Of a stretch of DNA of 64,000 bases, positions 16,670 to 26,963 are shown in pieces (within the stretch, counting starts at the first letter, position 1; each line of letters starts with the position of its first letter). The DNA comes from JAXLYE01 sp046351595 (GTDB taxonomy: Bacteria; Myxococcota_A; Polyangia; Palsa-1104; JAEUJZ01). The notes under the pieces were generated by a model. That model saw only the letters and a program-made list of their open reading frames with translations. It did not search any database and was not told the origin of the DNA. Location of the stretch: NCBI GenBank assembly GCA_046351595.1, contig JAXLYE010000014.1, positions 1 to 64,000 of the forward strand, written 5' to 3'. A program made the position numbers and the translations under genes.

Positions 16670-18124
16670 TCAATGGCTGGCTGCGGGCGCCGCCAGCGGG
16701 CGGCCGGGGTGCTGCGCCGCGCCATCGGACTCGGGCTTGCGTCCGCCGTGCGGGCTGGTGCCGCTGCCGCTGCTGGGGCCGTGCGCCGAGGCGCGGTCGC
16801 TCGTTCCCTTGGCGCGGTCGCTCGTTCCCTTGGCGCGGTCGCTCGGCGCGGCGCTGGCGTCGGTGGCGCTGGCCGCGGCGGTGGCTTCGGCCTGCTGCAG
16901 GCTGTCTAGGAACTGGCGGATGACACGGCCGGCGCGCTGCGACAGCACCGTCGGCGCAAGCTCGAAGGCGTGGACCGCGTGCGGCATCTCGCAGAGGTGG
17001 ACGCGCGGCGCTCCGGCACGGACCAGGCGGTCGCGGAATCGGTGCGCCTCTTCGATCGGGATGAGCGTGTCGCTCTCGCCGTGGATGAGCAGCATGGGCG
17101 GCGTGTTGGCGCCGAGCTTGGGCAGGTAGGTGATGGGCTGGGCCGCGTGGAAGGCCGCGGGATCGTCGCGGAAGCGGCGCTTGAAGACCAGATCCTGCAG
17201 CAGGTAGTGGGCGATGGGGTGCGGGTGATCGTCGAAGAGGCCGACGAGGTCGGCGATGCCGTAGAGGATCACGGCGCCGCGCATGCGTGTGTCCGCGGAC
17301 TCGAAGCCGGGCTGCAGCGCCGGCTCGTTGGGCGAGGTGGCGAGCATCGCCGCCAGGTGGCCGCCGGCCGAGCCGCCGAGGGCGATGGCCTCGGGCGTGC
17401 CGCCGTACTCGGGGGCGTGCTCGCGCACCCACGCGACCGCGGCCTTGCAGTCATGGATGCACGCGGGCATCGGGAAGCGCGGCGCCTTGCGGTACTGGAT
17501 GGCGAAGACGACGTAGCCGGCGGCCGCGAGCTCCATCAGCAGGAACGGCGACTGCCGCCGCGTGCCGACGATCCAGGCGCCGCCGTGGATGTAGATGATC
17601 GACTGCAGCGGCGGCGAGCTTCCTTCCGGGGCGCGGTGGCGCGGCCGGTAGACGTCGAGCTGCAGCCGCTGGCCGTCGATCGTGCGGTACGTGATGTTGC
17701 GCAGGATCTCGACCTTGCGGCGGGCGTGCGCGCGCCGCGTGATGTGCGGCAGCACCGAAACCTGCAGCGGCCCCGCGGGCTGCCCCGGGAACACCGGCTC
17801 GTCGTCGCGGATCGGCTTGCCGTCCAGCACCGGCAGCGCGTTGCGCATGAGCAGCAGGTGCAGGAGGAGCAGGCACCAGCACGCTCCGTTCACCACCAGC
17901 CCGAGCTGCCCGAGCGGCGTCGTCAGCCCGCCCATCCAGTTGACCAGCACCGTCACGAACAGGCTGAGCACGATGAGCTGCGGCGCCATCAGCGAGACGA
18001 GCAGGAACGGGACGGATCCGATGAGGCCCAGCGTCTGCCCGAAGATCCGCGGCTGCAGCACGCCGAGCACGTTGACGAGCAGGAACACGGACAGGACGAA
18101 GTAGAAAAAGGGGATCATCATCAT
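16670..18124 (-). CDS. Membrane-anchored alpha/beta hydrolase (esterase/BD-FAE-like)
   Basis: A 484-residue protein. Residues 1-95 form three to four membrane helices (MMMIPFFYFVLSVFLLVNVL, FVTVLVNWMGG, CWCLLLLHLLLM). The hydrolase domain follows: oxyanion motif IIYIHGGAW, nucleophile elbow IALGGSAGGHLAAM (GxSxG), acid in GESDTLIP and the catalytic His in HAVHAFEL. This is the hormone-sensitive-lipase/BD-FAE class of carboxylesterases. The C-terminal 75 residues are a low-complexity tail with a 21-bp in-frame tandem repeat (GTSDRAK twice and a part). The start is one of three consecutive ATGs at 18124, 18121 and 18118. The substrate is unknown; the active site probably lies at the membrane surface. 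Confidence 0.8.
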   Translation of the reverse strand: MMMIPFFYFVLSVFLLVNVLGVLQPRIFGQTLGLIGSVPFLLVSLMAPQLIVLSLFVTVLVNWMGGLTTPLGQLGLVVNGACWCLLLLHLLLMRNALPVLDGKPIRDDEPVFPGQPAGPLQVSVLPHITRRAHARRKVEILRNITYRTIDGQRLQLDVYRPRHRAPEGSSPPLQSIIYIHGGAWIVGTRRQSPFLLMELAAAGYVVFAIQYRKAPRFPMPACIHDCKAAVAWVREHAPEYGGTPEAIALGGSAGGHLAAMLATSPNEPALQPGFESADTRMRGAVILYGIADLVGLFDDHPHPIAHYLLQDLVFKRRFRDDPAAFHAAQPITYLPKLGANTPPMLLIHGESDTLIPIEEAHRFRDRLVRAGAPRVHLCEMPHAVHAFELAPTVLSQRAGRVIRQFLDSLQQAEATAAASATDASAAPSDRAKGTSDRAKGTSDRASAHGPSSGSGTSPHGGRKPESDGAAQHPGRPLAAPAASH

Positions 18125-18416
18125 CGGCGGCCAATGTACATGATAATCGCGCCGCGGCACGGCGGAGAGTCCCTGTGATGCGCTGCGCGGATTCTGTCTC
18201 GCGCCGCGGCCGTGGACGCGGACAGGACCCGATGCGTGCGCCTCCCAGCGACGGACTCTGCGTCGGTCGCCGGCGTGCAGCGGCAGACATGCGCGCATGC
18301 GGCGGCTCCTGTCTTGCGCGATCGCGCGCACAGAACTACGGAGTCCCCGCGGCCGTGCGCTCTTACTGCCGCACAGGTAGGCACCCTTCCTCCGGAAAAC
18401 GGAGTAAAAGGGACGC

Positions 18417-19379
18417 ATGAACCCGCAGCTCGTAAACGGCCGCGCCAAGGACCGGTGGCTCAGCGTCGCGGACGAGGTGGCCGACGCGCTCGCCGACGGG
18501 CGCCCGGTGGTGGCGCTGGAGTCGACGGTCATCAGTCACGGGCTGCCGTATCCGGACAACATCGCGACCGCGCACGCGCTGCAGGCCGAGGTGCGGGCGC
18601 ACGGCGCGGTGCCGGCGACGATCGCGGTGCTCGAGGGCCGTATCCGCGTCGGGGTATCCGTCGACGAGATCGACCGGCTGGGCACCGGGCACGAGCCGGT
18701 GACCAAGCTGTCGCGCCGCGATCTGCCGCTGGTGCTGGCGTCCGGAGGGCTCGGCGCGACGACGGTGGCGACGACGATGATCGCGGCCCGCCGCGCCGGC
18801 ATCCGCGCCTTCGCTACCGGCGGCATCGGCGGCGTGCACCGCGAGGCGCAGCGCACCTTCGACATCAGCGCCGACCTGGCGGAGCTCGCGCGCACCTCGG
18901 TGGCGGTGGTCTGCTCGGGCGCCAAGTCGATCCTCGATCTGGCGCTGACGCTCGAGGTGCTGGAGACGCTCGGCGTGCCGGTGCTCGGCTACGGGACGGA
19001 TCGCTTCCCGGCGTTTTATACGCGCAGCTCGGCGCACGGCGTCGATGCGCGCGTCGACTCGCCGGCCGAGGTCGCGCGCATCTGCGGCCACAAGTGGGGG
19101 CTCGGCCTCGACGGCGGCGTGCTGATCACAAACCCCGTGCCCGCGGACTTCGCGCTGCCGGCGGAGCAGGTCGAGCGGGCGCTGGCCACCGTGCTCGACG
19201 AGGCGCGCGAGCGCGGCATCACCGGCAAGGCGGTGACCCCGTTCCTGCTGGCCCGCGTCAGCGAGCAGACCGACGGCGAGTCGCTGCGCGCCAATATCGC
19301 GCTCTTGCGCAGCAACGCCGCTCTCGCGGCCCAGGTCGCCGGGGCGATCGAGCGCGAGCTGCGCGACCAGCCGCTGTAG
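18417..19379 (+). CDS. psuG: Pseudouridine-5'-phosphate glycosidase
   Basis: A 320-residue enzyme that splits pseudouridine 5'-phosphate into uracil and ribose 5-phosphate during pseudouridine salvage. The family hallmarks are present: VVALESTVISHGLPYPDN near the start, RDLPLVLASGGLGATTVATT, ATGGIGGVHR, and CSGAKSILDLALTLE with the catalytic lysine region, then LGYGTDRFPAFY. The length matches the family. No pseudouridine kinase (psuK) lies next to it, so the first step would be encoded elsewhere. A three-hairpin repeat follows the stop codon and separates it from a convergent oxidoreductase gene. Confidence 0.92.
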   Translation: MNPQLVNGRAKDRWLSVADEVADALADGRPVVALESTVISHGLPYPDNIATAHALQAEVRAHGAVPATIAVLEGRIRVGVSVDEIDRLGTGHEPVTKLSRRDLPLVLASGGLGATTVATTMIAARRAGIRAFATGGIGGVHREAQRTFDISADLAELARTSVAVVCSGAKSILDLALTLEVLETLGVPVLGYGTDRFPAFYTRSSAHGVDARVDSPAEVARICGHKWGLGLDGGVLITNPVPADFALPAEQVERALATVLDEARERGITGKAVTPFLLARVSEQTDGESLRANIALLRSNAALAAQVAGAIERELRDQPL

Positions 19380-19422
19380 CCGCCACCGCCTAGGGACCTG
19401 CTTCGTACGCAGGCCACCAGAC

Positions 19423-19513
19423 TTTGTCCGGTGACAAAACCCGCGCGAAAAGCGCGCGGCGGGGGGGAGGCTCATCGAGCTTTGCTCGATGAGGGGGCAC
19501 GGGAAAGTGCCCC
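19423..19513. repeat. Multi-hairpin intergenic element, single copy
   Basis: Four perfect stems follow one another: TTTGTC/GACAAA (19423-19438), CCGCGCG/CGCGCGG (19441-19459), CTCATCGAGC/GCTCGATGAG (19471-19493, loop TTT) and GGGGCAC/GTGCCCC (19494-19513, loop GGGAAA). The last three reappear at 53516-53735 with a different but still self-complementary inner stem. Here it sits between convergent genes and may act as a two-way terminator. Confidence 0.8.
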
Positions 19514-19517
19514 TGTA

Positions 19518-20270
19518 TCAAAAGCCGATGCGGCGCATCACGAAGCGCGGCAACAGGCGGATGACCGCCATCACCAGCCGCCACATCCCCGGCGTGTACA
19601 GCACCGGGCGCGGCCGGCTCAGCGCCGCTGCCACCTGGCGCGCCACCTGCTCGGGCTCCCCGGCGAAGGGCGGCGGCTTGAGCCCCGCGGTCATGCCCGT
19701 CTTGACGAAGCCCGGGCGCACGCACACGATCCGCAGCCCCGCGGCGTGGAACTTGTGATCGAGCCCGTCGAGGTAGGCCGACAGCCCGGCCTTGCTGGCG
19801 CCGTATAAAATGACGGGCTTTCTGGGCCGGTCGCCGGCGACCGAGCTGAAGACGCAGAGCGTGCCGCCGCTGTTGCCCGGCGCCAGCAGGCGCTTGCGGG
19901 CCTCCTCGCAGAACAGCACGGTGTTGACGAAGTTTACGCGCAAGAGCTGCTCGGTGCGCTCGGCGTCCGCCTCGAGCTGCTCCTGCGTCGCGAAGACGCC
20001 GGCGGTGACGACGACCGCATCGACGCGGCCGAGCGACTGCCACGCCGCCGCCAGCGCCGCCGAGAAGGTGCCGGGCATCTCCAGGTCGCACGGCGCAAAG
20101 CCGATCTCGGCGTCCTTGCCGCTGCGGATGCGCAGGTCCGCGGCGCTGCGCGCCAGATCCGCGACGTCGCGCCCAAGCAGGAACAGCCGATCCCCGCGCT
20201 CGCTGAGCAGCCGCGCCAGCGCCCGCCCCATGCCCTTGGTCGCCCCCAGCATCACCACGTTCATCGTCAT
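19518..20270 (-). CDS. Short-chain dehydrogenase, DprE2-like
   Basis: A 250-residue SDR. The Rossmann start VVMLGATKGMGRALA carries the TGxxxGxG-type dinucleotide motif (here GATKGMG). The catalytic region has SSVAG and YGASKAGLS (the YxxxK pair). The C-terminal VRPGFVKTGMTAGLK is typical. The start ATG at 20270 overlaps the stop of the upstream flavoprotein gene (ATGA). The paired flavoprotein resembles DprE1, so the likely reaction is NADH-dependent reduction of the 2-keto intermediate in an epimerisation such as decaprenylphosphoryl ribose to arabinose. The exact sugar-lipid substrate in this organism is inference. The stop lies 4 bp from the hairpin element at 19423-19513. Confidence 0.8.
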   Translation of the reverse strand: MTMNVVMLGATKGMGRALARLLSERGDRLFLLGRDVADLARSAADLRIRSGKDAEIGFAPCDLEMPGTFSAALAAAWQSLGRVDAVVVTAGVFATQEQLEADAERTEQLLRVNFVNTVLFCEEARKRLLAPGNSGGTLCVFSSVAGDRPRKPVILYGASKAGLSAYLDGLDHKFHAAGLRIVCVRPGFVKTGMTAGLKPPPFAGEPEQVARQVAAALSRPRPVLYTPGMWRLVMAVIRLLPRFVMRRIGF

Positions 20271-21595
20271 GGCTCGTCCCCAAGGAGGCGGATCGACTGC
20301 GCGCTGCGCAGCCGCCGCTCCGGATCGTACTTTTCGCGCACCGCCTGCCACGCCAAGATGCGCGGCTCCATGGCGCGGAAGTGCTCGGGGCGGGTGAAGG
20401 CATCCTTGGTCAGGTAGATGCGGCCGCCCTCGCGGATCACCACCTCGTTCAGCCGGTCGATGAGCGCCTGCGTGTCGGGGCGGATGGCCAGATCGATCGC
20501 GATCGAGATCCCGGGCCGCGGGAACGACAGCATGCCCACGCCCTCTTTGCCGCAGTCCTTGAGCACGCACAGGAACGACGCGCCGCCGCGCTCGGTCAGG
20601 ATCGACAGCAGCCGGCGCACGCCGTCGCGGCCGGCGTCGACCGGGATCACGCTCTGGTGCTGGGTGAAGCCGCGCGGTCCGTAGATGCGGTTCCAGTCGC
20701 GGATGGCGTCGAGCGGGTAGAAGAACACCTCGGGCGGCACGATGCTCTGCCGCAGCCGCGCGCTCTGCGAGTAGAACACCGCGCTGTTGAACAGGCGCAC
20801 CGTCAGGTTGTTCATGGCCCAGTTGGGGAACATCAGCGGCACGCGCAGCCGCAGCTTGGCCCGGGGCGGCTCGGGCGGCGCCTCGCTCGGCTCGGCCCAG
20901 CGGCCGCGGAACAGGACGCCGCGCCCCATGGCCGCGCCGCGCTTCAGGCAGTCGATCCACGCCATCGTCATCGGCCACCCCGCCGCCGCCTCCTTCAGCC
21001 CGTCGAGCAGGGTGTCAAGATCCGGCAGCCGCACGGTCTCCTGCAGGATCCACGGCGACGGGACCGGCGCCATCCGGAAGGTGACCTCCAGGATGTGGCC
21101 GGTCAGCCCCATGCCGCCGAGGGTGGCGCGGAACAGGTCCGGGTGCGCCTCGCGCGAGCAGGTGACGACCTCGCCGCTGCCCAGGCGCAGGCGCAGCGAC
21201 AGCACGTGCTCGCCGAAGCAGCCCTCGACATGGTGGTTCTTGCCGTGCACGTCCGAGGCGACCATGCCGCCCAGCGTCACGAACTGCGTGCCCGGCGTCA
21301 CCGGCACGAAGAACCGGCGCGGCAGGAACAGCCGGTTGAGGTCGTGCAGCGCCAGCCCGGCCTCGGCGCGCAGCACCCCGCTGTGCGGGTCGAAGGCGAG
21401 CATGCGGTCGGCCAGCGTCGTGTTCGCGGCCACCGGCTGCGTCGGCGGCGGCACCGCCGAGTCGCCGTAGGCCCGCCCGAGCCCGCGCGACAGCGGCACC
21501 TCGCGCGTGAGCGCCTCCAGGTCCTCCGAGAATCGCTCCACCCCGGGCGCGCCCACTCCCCCCCAGCCACAGATACGGGCCAGACCCTTGCTCAT
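20267..21595 (-). CDS. FAD-linked oxidase, DprE1-like
   Basis: A 442-residue flavoprotein of the vanillyl-alcohol-oxidase (FAD_binding_4) fold. PLSRGLGRAYGDSAV and GGMVASDVHGKNHHVEGCFG are the FAD pyrophosphate and isoalloxazine-binding segments, as in decaprenylphosphoryl-ribose 2'-epimerase DprE1. LRSAQSIRL is close to the C-terminus. DprE1 oxidises the C2 hydroxyl of a polyprenyl-phosphate pentose and DprE2 reduces it back with inversion. The adjacent SDR, overlapping by 4 bp, completes the pair. In mycobacteria the Cys that covalent benzothiazinone inhibitors attack is in this region; I cannot align it with certainty here. Arabinose-lipid synthesis in a Gram-negative bacterium is the inference. 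Confidence 0.8.
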   Translation of the reverse strand: MSKGLARICGWGGVGAPGVERFSEDLEALTREVPLSRGLGRAYGDSAVPPPTQPVAANTTLADRMLAFDPHSGVLRAEAGLALHDLNRLFLPRRFFVPVTPGTQFVTLGGMVASDVHGKNHHVEGCFGEHVLSLRLRLGSGEVVTCSREAHPDLFRATLGGMGLTGHILEVTFRMAPVPSPWILQETVRLPDLDTLLDGLKEAAAGWPMTMAWIDCLKRGAAMGRGVLFRGRWAEPSEAPPEPPRAKLRLRVPLMFPNWAMNNLTVRLFNSAVFYSQSARLRQSIVPPEVFFYPLDAIRDWNRIYGPRGFTQHQSVIPVDAGRDGVRRLLSILTERGGASFLCVLKDCGKEGVGMLSFPRPGISIAIDLAIRPDTQALIDRLNEVVIREGGRIYLTKDAFTRPEHFRAMEPRILAWQAVREKYDPERRLRSAQSIRLLGDEP

Positions 21596-21789
21596 GTCGT
21601 CCTGCGTGGGTGCACAGTCAGGCTTTACCAGACTCGCCGCCGCCTGAACAGCCTGCGCATGGTCGGCCCGGTCTGGGCCGGCGTGCGCCCTGCCTGGGCC
21701 CTGCCTGCGTCCAGTCCGTCAAGCGCTGGGGCGGCCGTGGGGGCGCAAATCCCACTTTCCCGCACGCGCGGGACGCATATACTGCGCCC

Positions 21790-23712
21790 ATGAAGACCGC
21801 CTCCCGTCGTCGTTTCTCGTCGCTGGCTCCGTTGCGCTCGGCTCGTCATGCAGGCTCGTCCCTGGCCACTGTCGGGGCCGCGCTGGGCTGGGTCGGCTCG
21901 CTGGCGCTCGGGGCCTCGCTGTCCGGCTGCGGGGTCCCCGGCGAGCCCGAAGCGCCCGCCGCGACCCCCGGCGCCGCGGTGCGGCCTGCGTCGCAAAGCG
22001 AGGCGATGGCCTGCCACGAGGCCGCGATCCCGGCGTCCGACTGGAAGGTCGTCGGCGGCGACATGGTGGTCATGCCGAGCTGCCCGAAAGCCCGCCCGCC
22101 GGGGACCTGGGGCCTGGGCGCCAACGGCCGCCACGTGCTCTTCGTCAACTTCGAGGGAGCGGACCTGCGCAACGGCCGCAACTCGCTCGAGAACGAGGGC
22201 CTGCGCGACCCGATGTTCAAGAACCAGGACGGCGTCGTCGAGATGGACGCCTTCGATCCCGACGGCAAGGACCGCACCGCCACCATCCTGAAGATCCACA
22301 AGCAGGTGGCCAAGTGGTACGCGCCGATGAACGTCGACGTCGTGCTCAGCCGGCCGCTGACGGGCGACTACCTGATGACCGTCGTCGGCGGCGACAAGAG
22401 CGACATCGGCCTGGGCGGCGGCGTCGTCGGCATCTCGCCCGGCGACTGCAAGAACGCCGTCGAATCGGACCTGAACTACGCCTTCTCGCACTCGCTCAGC
22501 GAGAACCCGGACCAGGTCGCCGTCACCATCGCGCACGAGGCCGGCCACGCCTACGGCCTGGGCCACGTGCAGGACTCCAAGGACATCATGTTCCCGTCGG
22601 TGTCCGTGGTCGACGGCTTCCTCGACAAGGACATGGCGGCCGCGGACCCGGGCCCGTGCAACTTCATGCCCGGCGACACCCAGAACGACCACAAGGTCCT
22701 CCTTGAGAACCTGGGCAAGCGTGTCGGCGAGGCGCCGACCAACGACGACAAGGACCGGCCGGCGGTCACGGTTCTGTCGCCCAAGGACGGCGAGATGGTG
22801 GCGAAGGACCTGGAGATCGCGGTCAAGGCGACGGCCGCCCGCGGCATCGACCACGTCACGCTGACCCTCTCGAAGATCGAGCAGGACACGGTGCGCCGCA
22901 AGACCGTGGTGCGCGGCAACCACCCGATCGCCGAGCTGCGGCCGCCGCAGTCGTCGGCGCGGGTGCGGCTCTCGGCCGCCGGCAGCTACCAGCTGACCGC
23001 GACGGCCTACGACCTTGCCGGCAACGTCAACCTGACGCAGGTGAGCTTCGTCGCGGCCGCGCCGGCGTGCCGGGTCGCCAACGACTGCACCCCGGGCCAG
23101 CGCTGCGAGAACAGCCTGTGCGTGACGCCGCCGCTGCCGACGCCGACGCCGGCGAGCATGGGCGACACGACGCGCGCCTACGGCGAAACCTGCGAGCACA
23201 GCAGCGACTGCAAGGGCGGCCTGTGCGCGATCACGCCGGCGGGGCAGCTGTGCACGCACTACTGCAACAGCGAGCGCCTGTGCGCCGGCAACCTCGAGTG
23301 CGTCGACGGCATCTGCCTGCCGGCGATGTACCCGCGCGCGGTGCCCAAGATCGGCCAGCTCGGCGGCAAGTGCACGCGCAACCAGGACTGCTTCAGCGGC
23401 GAGTGCAGCCCGGCGACGGACCCGGGCAAGCCGCGCTACTGCACCAAGCTGTGTGACCCGGCGGTGGCGTGGGCCTGCCCGGCGACCATGGACTGCGTGA
23501 TGACCGACGGCGCCGGCGGCATGAAGAACCGCTGCATCGCCAAGCCCGAGGGCGCCGGCGGCGCGGACGGCACGACCCCGGTGGCGGGCTGCTCGGCGGC
23601 GGGCCCGGCCCAGTCGAGCCGCGCCGCGGCCGGCGGCGGCGCCTCGGCGCTCTTTCTGGTCTTCGGCCTGATCTGGCTCGGCCGCCGCCGCCGCATCGAC
23701 CCGCGGGTCTAG
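21790..23712 (+). CDS. Secreted zinc metalloprotease with Cys-rich repeats and MYXO-CTERM-like anchor
   Basis: A 640-residue protein. An N-terminal signal with lipobox-like SLSGCG is followed by a metzincin-type catalytic domain, with zinc site HEAGHAYGLGH at about 249-259 and a nearby IMFPS Met-turn. A fibronectin/Big-like domain follows (about 330-420), then two or three Cys-rich modules of the C-x-x-x-x-DC-x5-C type (CRVANDCTPGQRCENSLC, CEHSSDCKGGLC). The end, GCSAAGPAQSSRAAAGGG then ALFLVFGLIWLGRRRR, has the Cys, membrane helix and Arg cluster of MYXO-CTERM sorting signals. It is predicted to be exported and surface-displayed, perhaps for predation or cell-surface processing. Start at 21790 is chosen for the signal peptide. 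Confidence 0.85.
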   Translation: MKTASRRRFSSLAPLRSARHAGSSLATVGAALGWVGSLALGASLSGCGVPGEPEAPAATPGAAVRPASQSEAMACHEAAIPASDWKVVGGDMVVMPSCPKARPPGTWGLGANGRHVLFVNFEGADLRNGRNSLENEGLRDPMFKNQDGVVEMDAFDPDGKDRTATILKIHKQVAKWYAPMNVDVVLSRPLTGDYLMTVVGGDKSDIGLGGGVVGISPGDCKNAVESDLNYAFSHSLSENPDQVAVTIAHEAGHAYGLGHVQDSKDIMFPSVSVVDGFLDKDMAAADPGPCNFMPGDTQNDHKVLLENLGKRVGEAPTNDDKDRPAVTVLSPKDGEMVAKDLEIAVKATAARGIDHVTLTLSKIEQDTVRRKTVVRGNHPIAELRPPQSSARVRLSAAGSYQLTATAYDLAGNVNLTQVSFVAAAPACRVANDCTPGQRCENSLCVTPPLPTPTPASMGDTTRAYGETCEHSSDCKGGLCAITPAGQLCTHYCNSERLCAGNLECVDGICLPAMYPRAVPKIGQLGGKCTRNQDCFSGECSPATDPGKPRYCTKLCDPAVAWACPATMDCVMTDGAGGMKNRCIAKPEGAGGADGTTPVAGCSAAGPAQSSRAAAGGGASALFLVFGLIWLGRRRRIDPRV

Positions 23713-23776
23713 ACCGGGTCCGAGGCGGGGGGCGCCGATCCCGATCGGCGGGCTCCGAGCGCCGCCTCCGAGGGCG

Positions 23777-24808
23777 CTACCAGTAGCTGGCCGAGACCTT
23801 CTCGCTGCCGCCCTCGGGATCGAGGGAGGAGGCCGGTACCTCGTCGGCGAAGCCGTGGCGGAAGGTGTTCCAGGCGGCGCGCGCGGCGCGGACCGAGCGC
23901 CCGAGTCGCGACTCCCCGGTCTGCTCGTCGGGGAACAGCAGCTGGCCGCTCGCGGCCAGGAGCCGGCCGAGCATCGGCTCGTGGTTCACCGGCCCGTCGC
24001 CCTCGCGCCACAGCATCTCCAGGGCCAGGGCCTGCTTGGCGCAGCCGAGCAGGTAGACCTGCCGCGCGTCGACGCCGAGCACGCGCAGGTGCGGCTCCAT
24101 GGCCTTGAGCTCGAGCAGCGCCGCGACCATGAGCTGGATCTGGAACCCGGTCAGGCTGCGGCTGCGGGCGCGCGACAGCCGGCCGAGCTCCATCGGCAGG
24201 AACTGCAGGCCGAGGCCGACGTGGCGCGCCTCGTCCTTCTCGTAGTAGCGCAAGAGCTCGGTCAGGACCGGCTCGACCGCGGCCTCGCGCAGCGCCTGGA
24301 ACAGCGTCAGCGCCAGCGCCTCGATCATGAGCTGCATGCCCATGATCTTCTTGACCGTGTCCCGGGTCGTGAGCGCGCTGTCGAGCAGGAGCCGCGTCTG
24401 CCGGTCGAGCGGCTGCGGCGTGTACCCGATCTCGGCGAGGTAGTCGTGCAGCACGTAGAAGTGGCGGGCCTCGTCGTGGGCCTGGCTGGTCGCGGCGAGC
24501 TTGGGCTCGATCGCGACGAGCGAGTCGGCGAGCTGCGCCGCGATCTTCCAGGCCGCGAGCTCGCCCCACATCAGCACGCCGAGCACGTAGCCGAGCGCGG
24601 TCCGGACCTCGTCCGAGACGCGGACGCCGCCGTGACGGCTGCGCAGCTCGGAGAAGACCTTGCGGCCGCTCCAGATCAGGTCCTGGCCACGGTGGTACAG
24701 GTTCTCGAGCTTGTCCGCCCGCCGCGCCGCCTCGGCATCACGCTCGAGGCTGAACATGTCGAAGGGCAGGGGAGAGCGGGCCAGGCCGACGGCGCTGAGC
24801 AGGGACAT
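23777..24808 (-). CDS. Ferritin-like diiron protein
   Basis: A 343-residue, mostly helical protein with two E...DEARH motifs (SQAHDEARHFYVLHDY and YEKDEARHVGLGLQF). These are preceded by glutamates in GELAAWKIA and MIEALALTLFQ, giving the EExxH-type carboxylate/His ligands of a diiron centre. This pattern occurs in ferritin-like oxygenases and in uncharacterised diiron proteins of myxobacteria. The reaction is unknown; N-oxygenase, hydroxylase or simple oxidative-stress roles are possible. The start at 24808 has a clear AGGAGGT ribosome site. It is divergent from the LOG-family gene. Confidence 0.75.
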   Translation of the reverse strand: MSLLSAVGLARSPLPFDMFSLERDAEAARRADKLENLYHRGQDLIWSGRKVFSELRSRHGGVRVSDEVRTALGYVLGVLMWGELAAWKIAAQLADSLVAIEPKLAATSQAHDEARHFYVLHDYLAEIGYTPQPLDRQTRLLLDSALTTRDTVKKIMGMQLMIEALALTLFQALREAAVEPVLTELLRYYEKDEARHVGLGLQFLPMELGRLSRARSRSLTGFQIQLMVAALLELKAMEPHLRVLGVDARQVYLLGCAKQALALEMLWREGDGPVNHEPMLGRLLAASGQLLFPDEQTGESRLGRSVRAARAAWNTFRHGFADEVPASSLDPEGGSEKVSASYW

Positions 24809-24930
24809 CGACACCTCCTGTCGGGGGGACCCTAACATAGGGCGTCAGGGCGCGGCTTGACCGGCGCGGCCCGGACGGCTTAGAAGGCTGCCTTGCCCTC
24901 TTCTCGCCTCCCTTCTTGGTGGAGCCCCAC

Positions 24931-25521
24931 GTGACGACCTTGCGCGCGATCTGCGTCTTCTGCGGCAGCAACCCCGGCGTCCAGCCGATCTACGGCCAGG
25001 TCGCCGCCGAGCTCGGGGCGGCGCTCGGCCGGCGCGGCATCACCACCGTCTACGGCGGCGCGCGCGTCGGGCTCATGGGCCGGGTCGCGGACGGCGCGCT
25101 CGCGGCGGGCGGCCGGGTGATCGGCGTGCTGCCGCGCTTCCTCGCCGGCAAGGAGCTGGCGCACGCCGGCCTCAGCGAGCTTCTGCTCGTCGAGTCGATG
25201 CACGAGCGCAAGGCGCTGATGGCCGACCGCGCCGACGCCTTCATCGCGCTGCCCGGCGGCTTCGGCACCCTCGAAGAGCTGTTCGAGATCGTGACCTGGA
25301 GCCAGCTGCGGCTGCACCGCAAGCCCTGCGGGGTCCTGAACATCGAGGGCTTCTACGATCCGCTGTGCGCGCAGATCGACTATGCGGTGCGCGACGGCTT
25401 CCTCACGCCCGCGCACCGCGAGCTGCTCGTCGTCGACAGCGAGGTCGAGGCGCTGCTCGATCGGCTGGCCCGCCACGAGGTGGCGCCGGGCCGCAAGTGG
25501 ACCGAGCTCGAGAAGACCTGA
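24931..25521 (+). CDS. LOG-family protein (cytokinin riboside 5'-monophosphate phosphoribohydrolase type)
   Basis: A 196-residue Rossmann-like protein. It starts with ICVFCGSNPG and carries MHERKALMADRADAFIALPGG then PGGFGTLEELFE, the PGGxGTxxE motif of LOG enzymes. LOG proteins hydrolyse N6-substituted or plain nucleoside monophosphates to free base and ribose 5-phosphate. Bacterial members are mostly nucleotide-salvage or AMP/IMP hydrolases (TIGR00730/PpnN-like), and plant cytokinin activation is only one branch. The GTG at 24931 is chosen because GGAG lies 8 bases upstream and the fold begins there; a TTG at 24916 or a GTG at 24919 would add four or five residues. Confidence 0.88.
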   Translation: MTTLRAICVFCGSNPGVQPIYGQVAAELGAALGRRGITTVYGGARVGLMGRVADGALAAGGRVIGVLPRFLAGKELAHAGLSELLLVESMHERKALMADRADAFIALPGGFGTLEELFEIVTWSQLRLHRKPCGVLNIEGFYDPLCAQIDYAVRDGFLTPAHRELLVVDSEVEALLDRLARHEVAPGRKWTELEKT

Positions 25522-25530
25522 AGGCAGGCC

Positions 25531-26913
<1,383 letters not shown>

Positions 26914-26963
26914 CAATTAGACCCCCTGCGAGTTTGCCATCGGGCAGCCTGATGCACGAGCCG

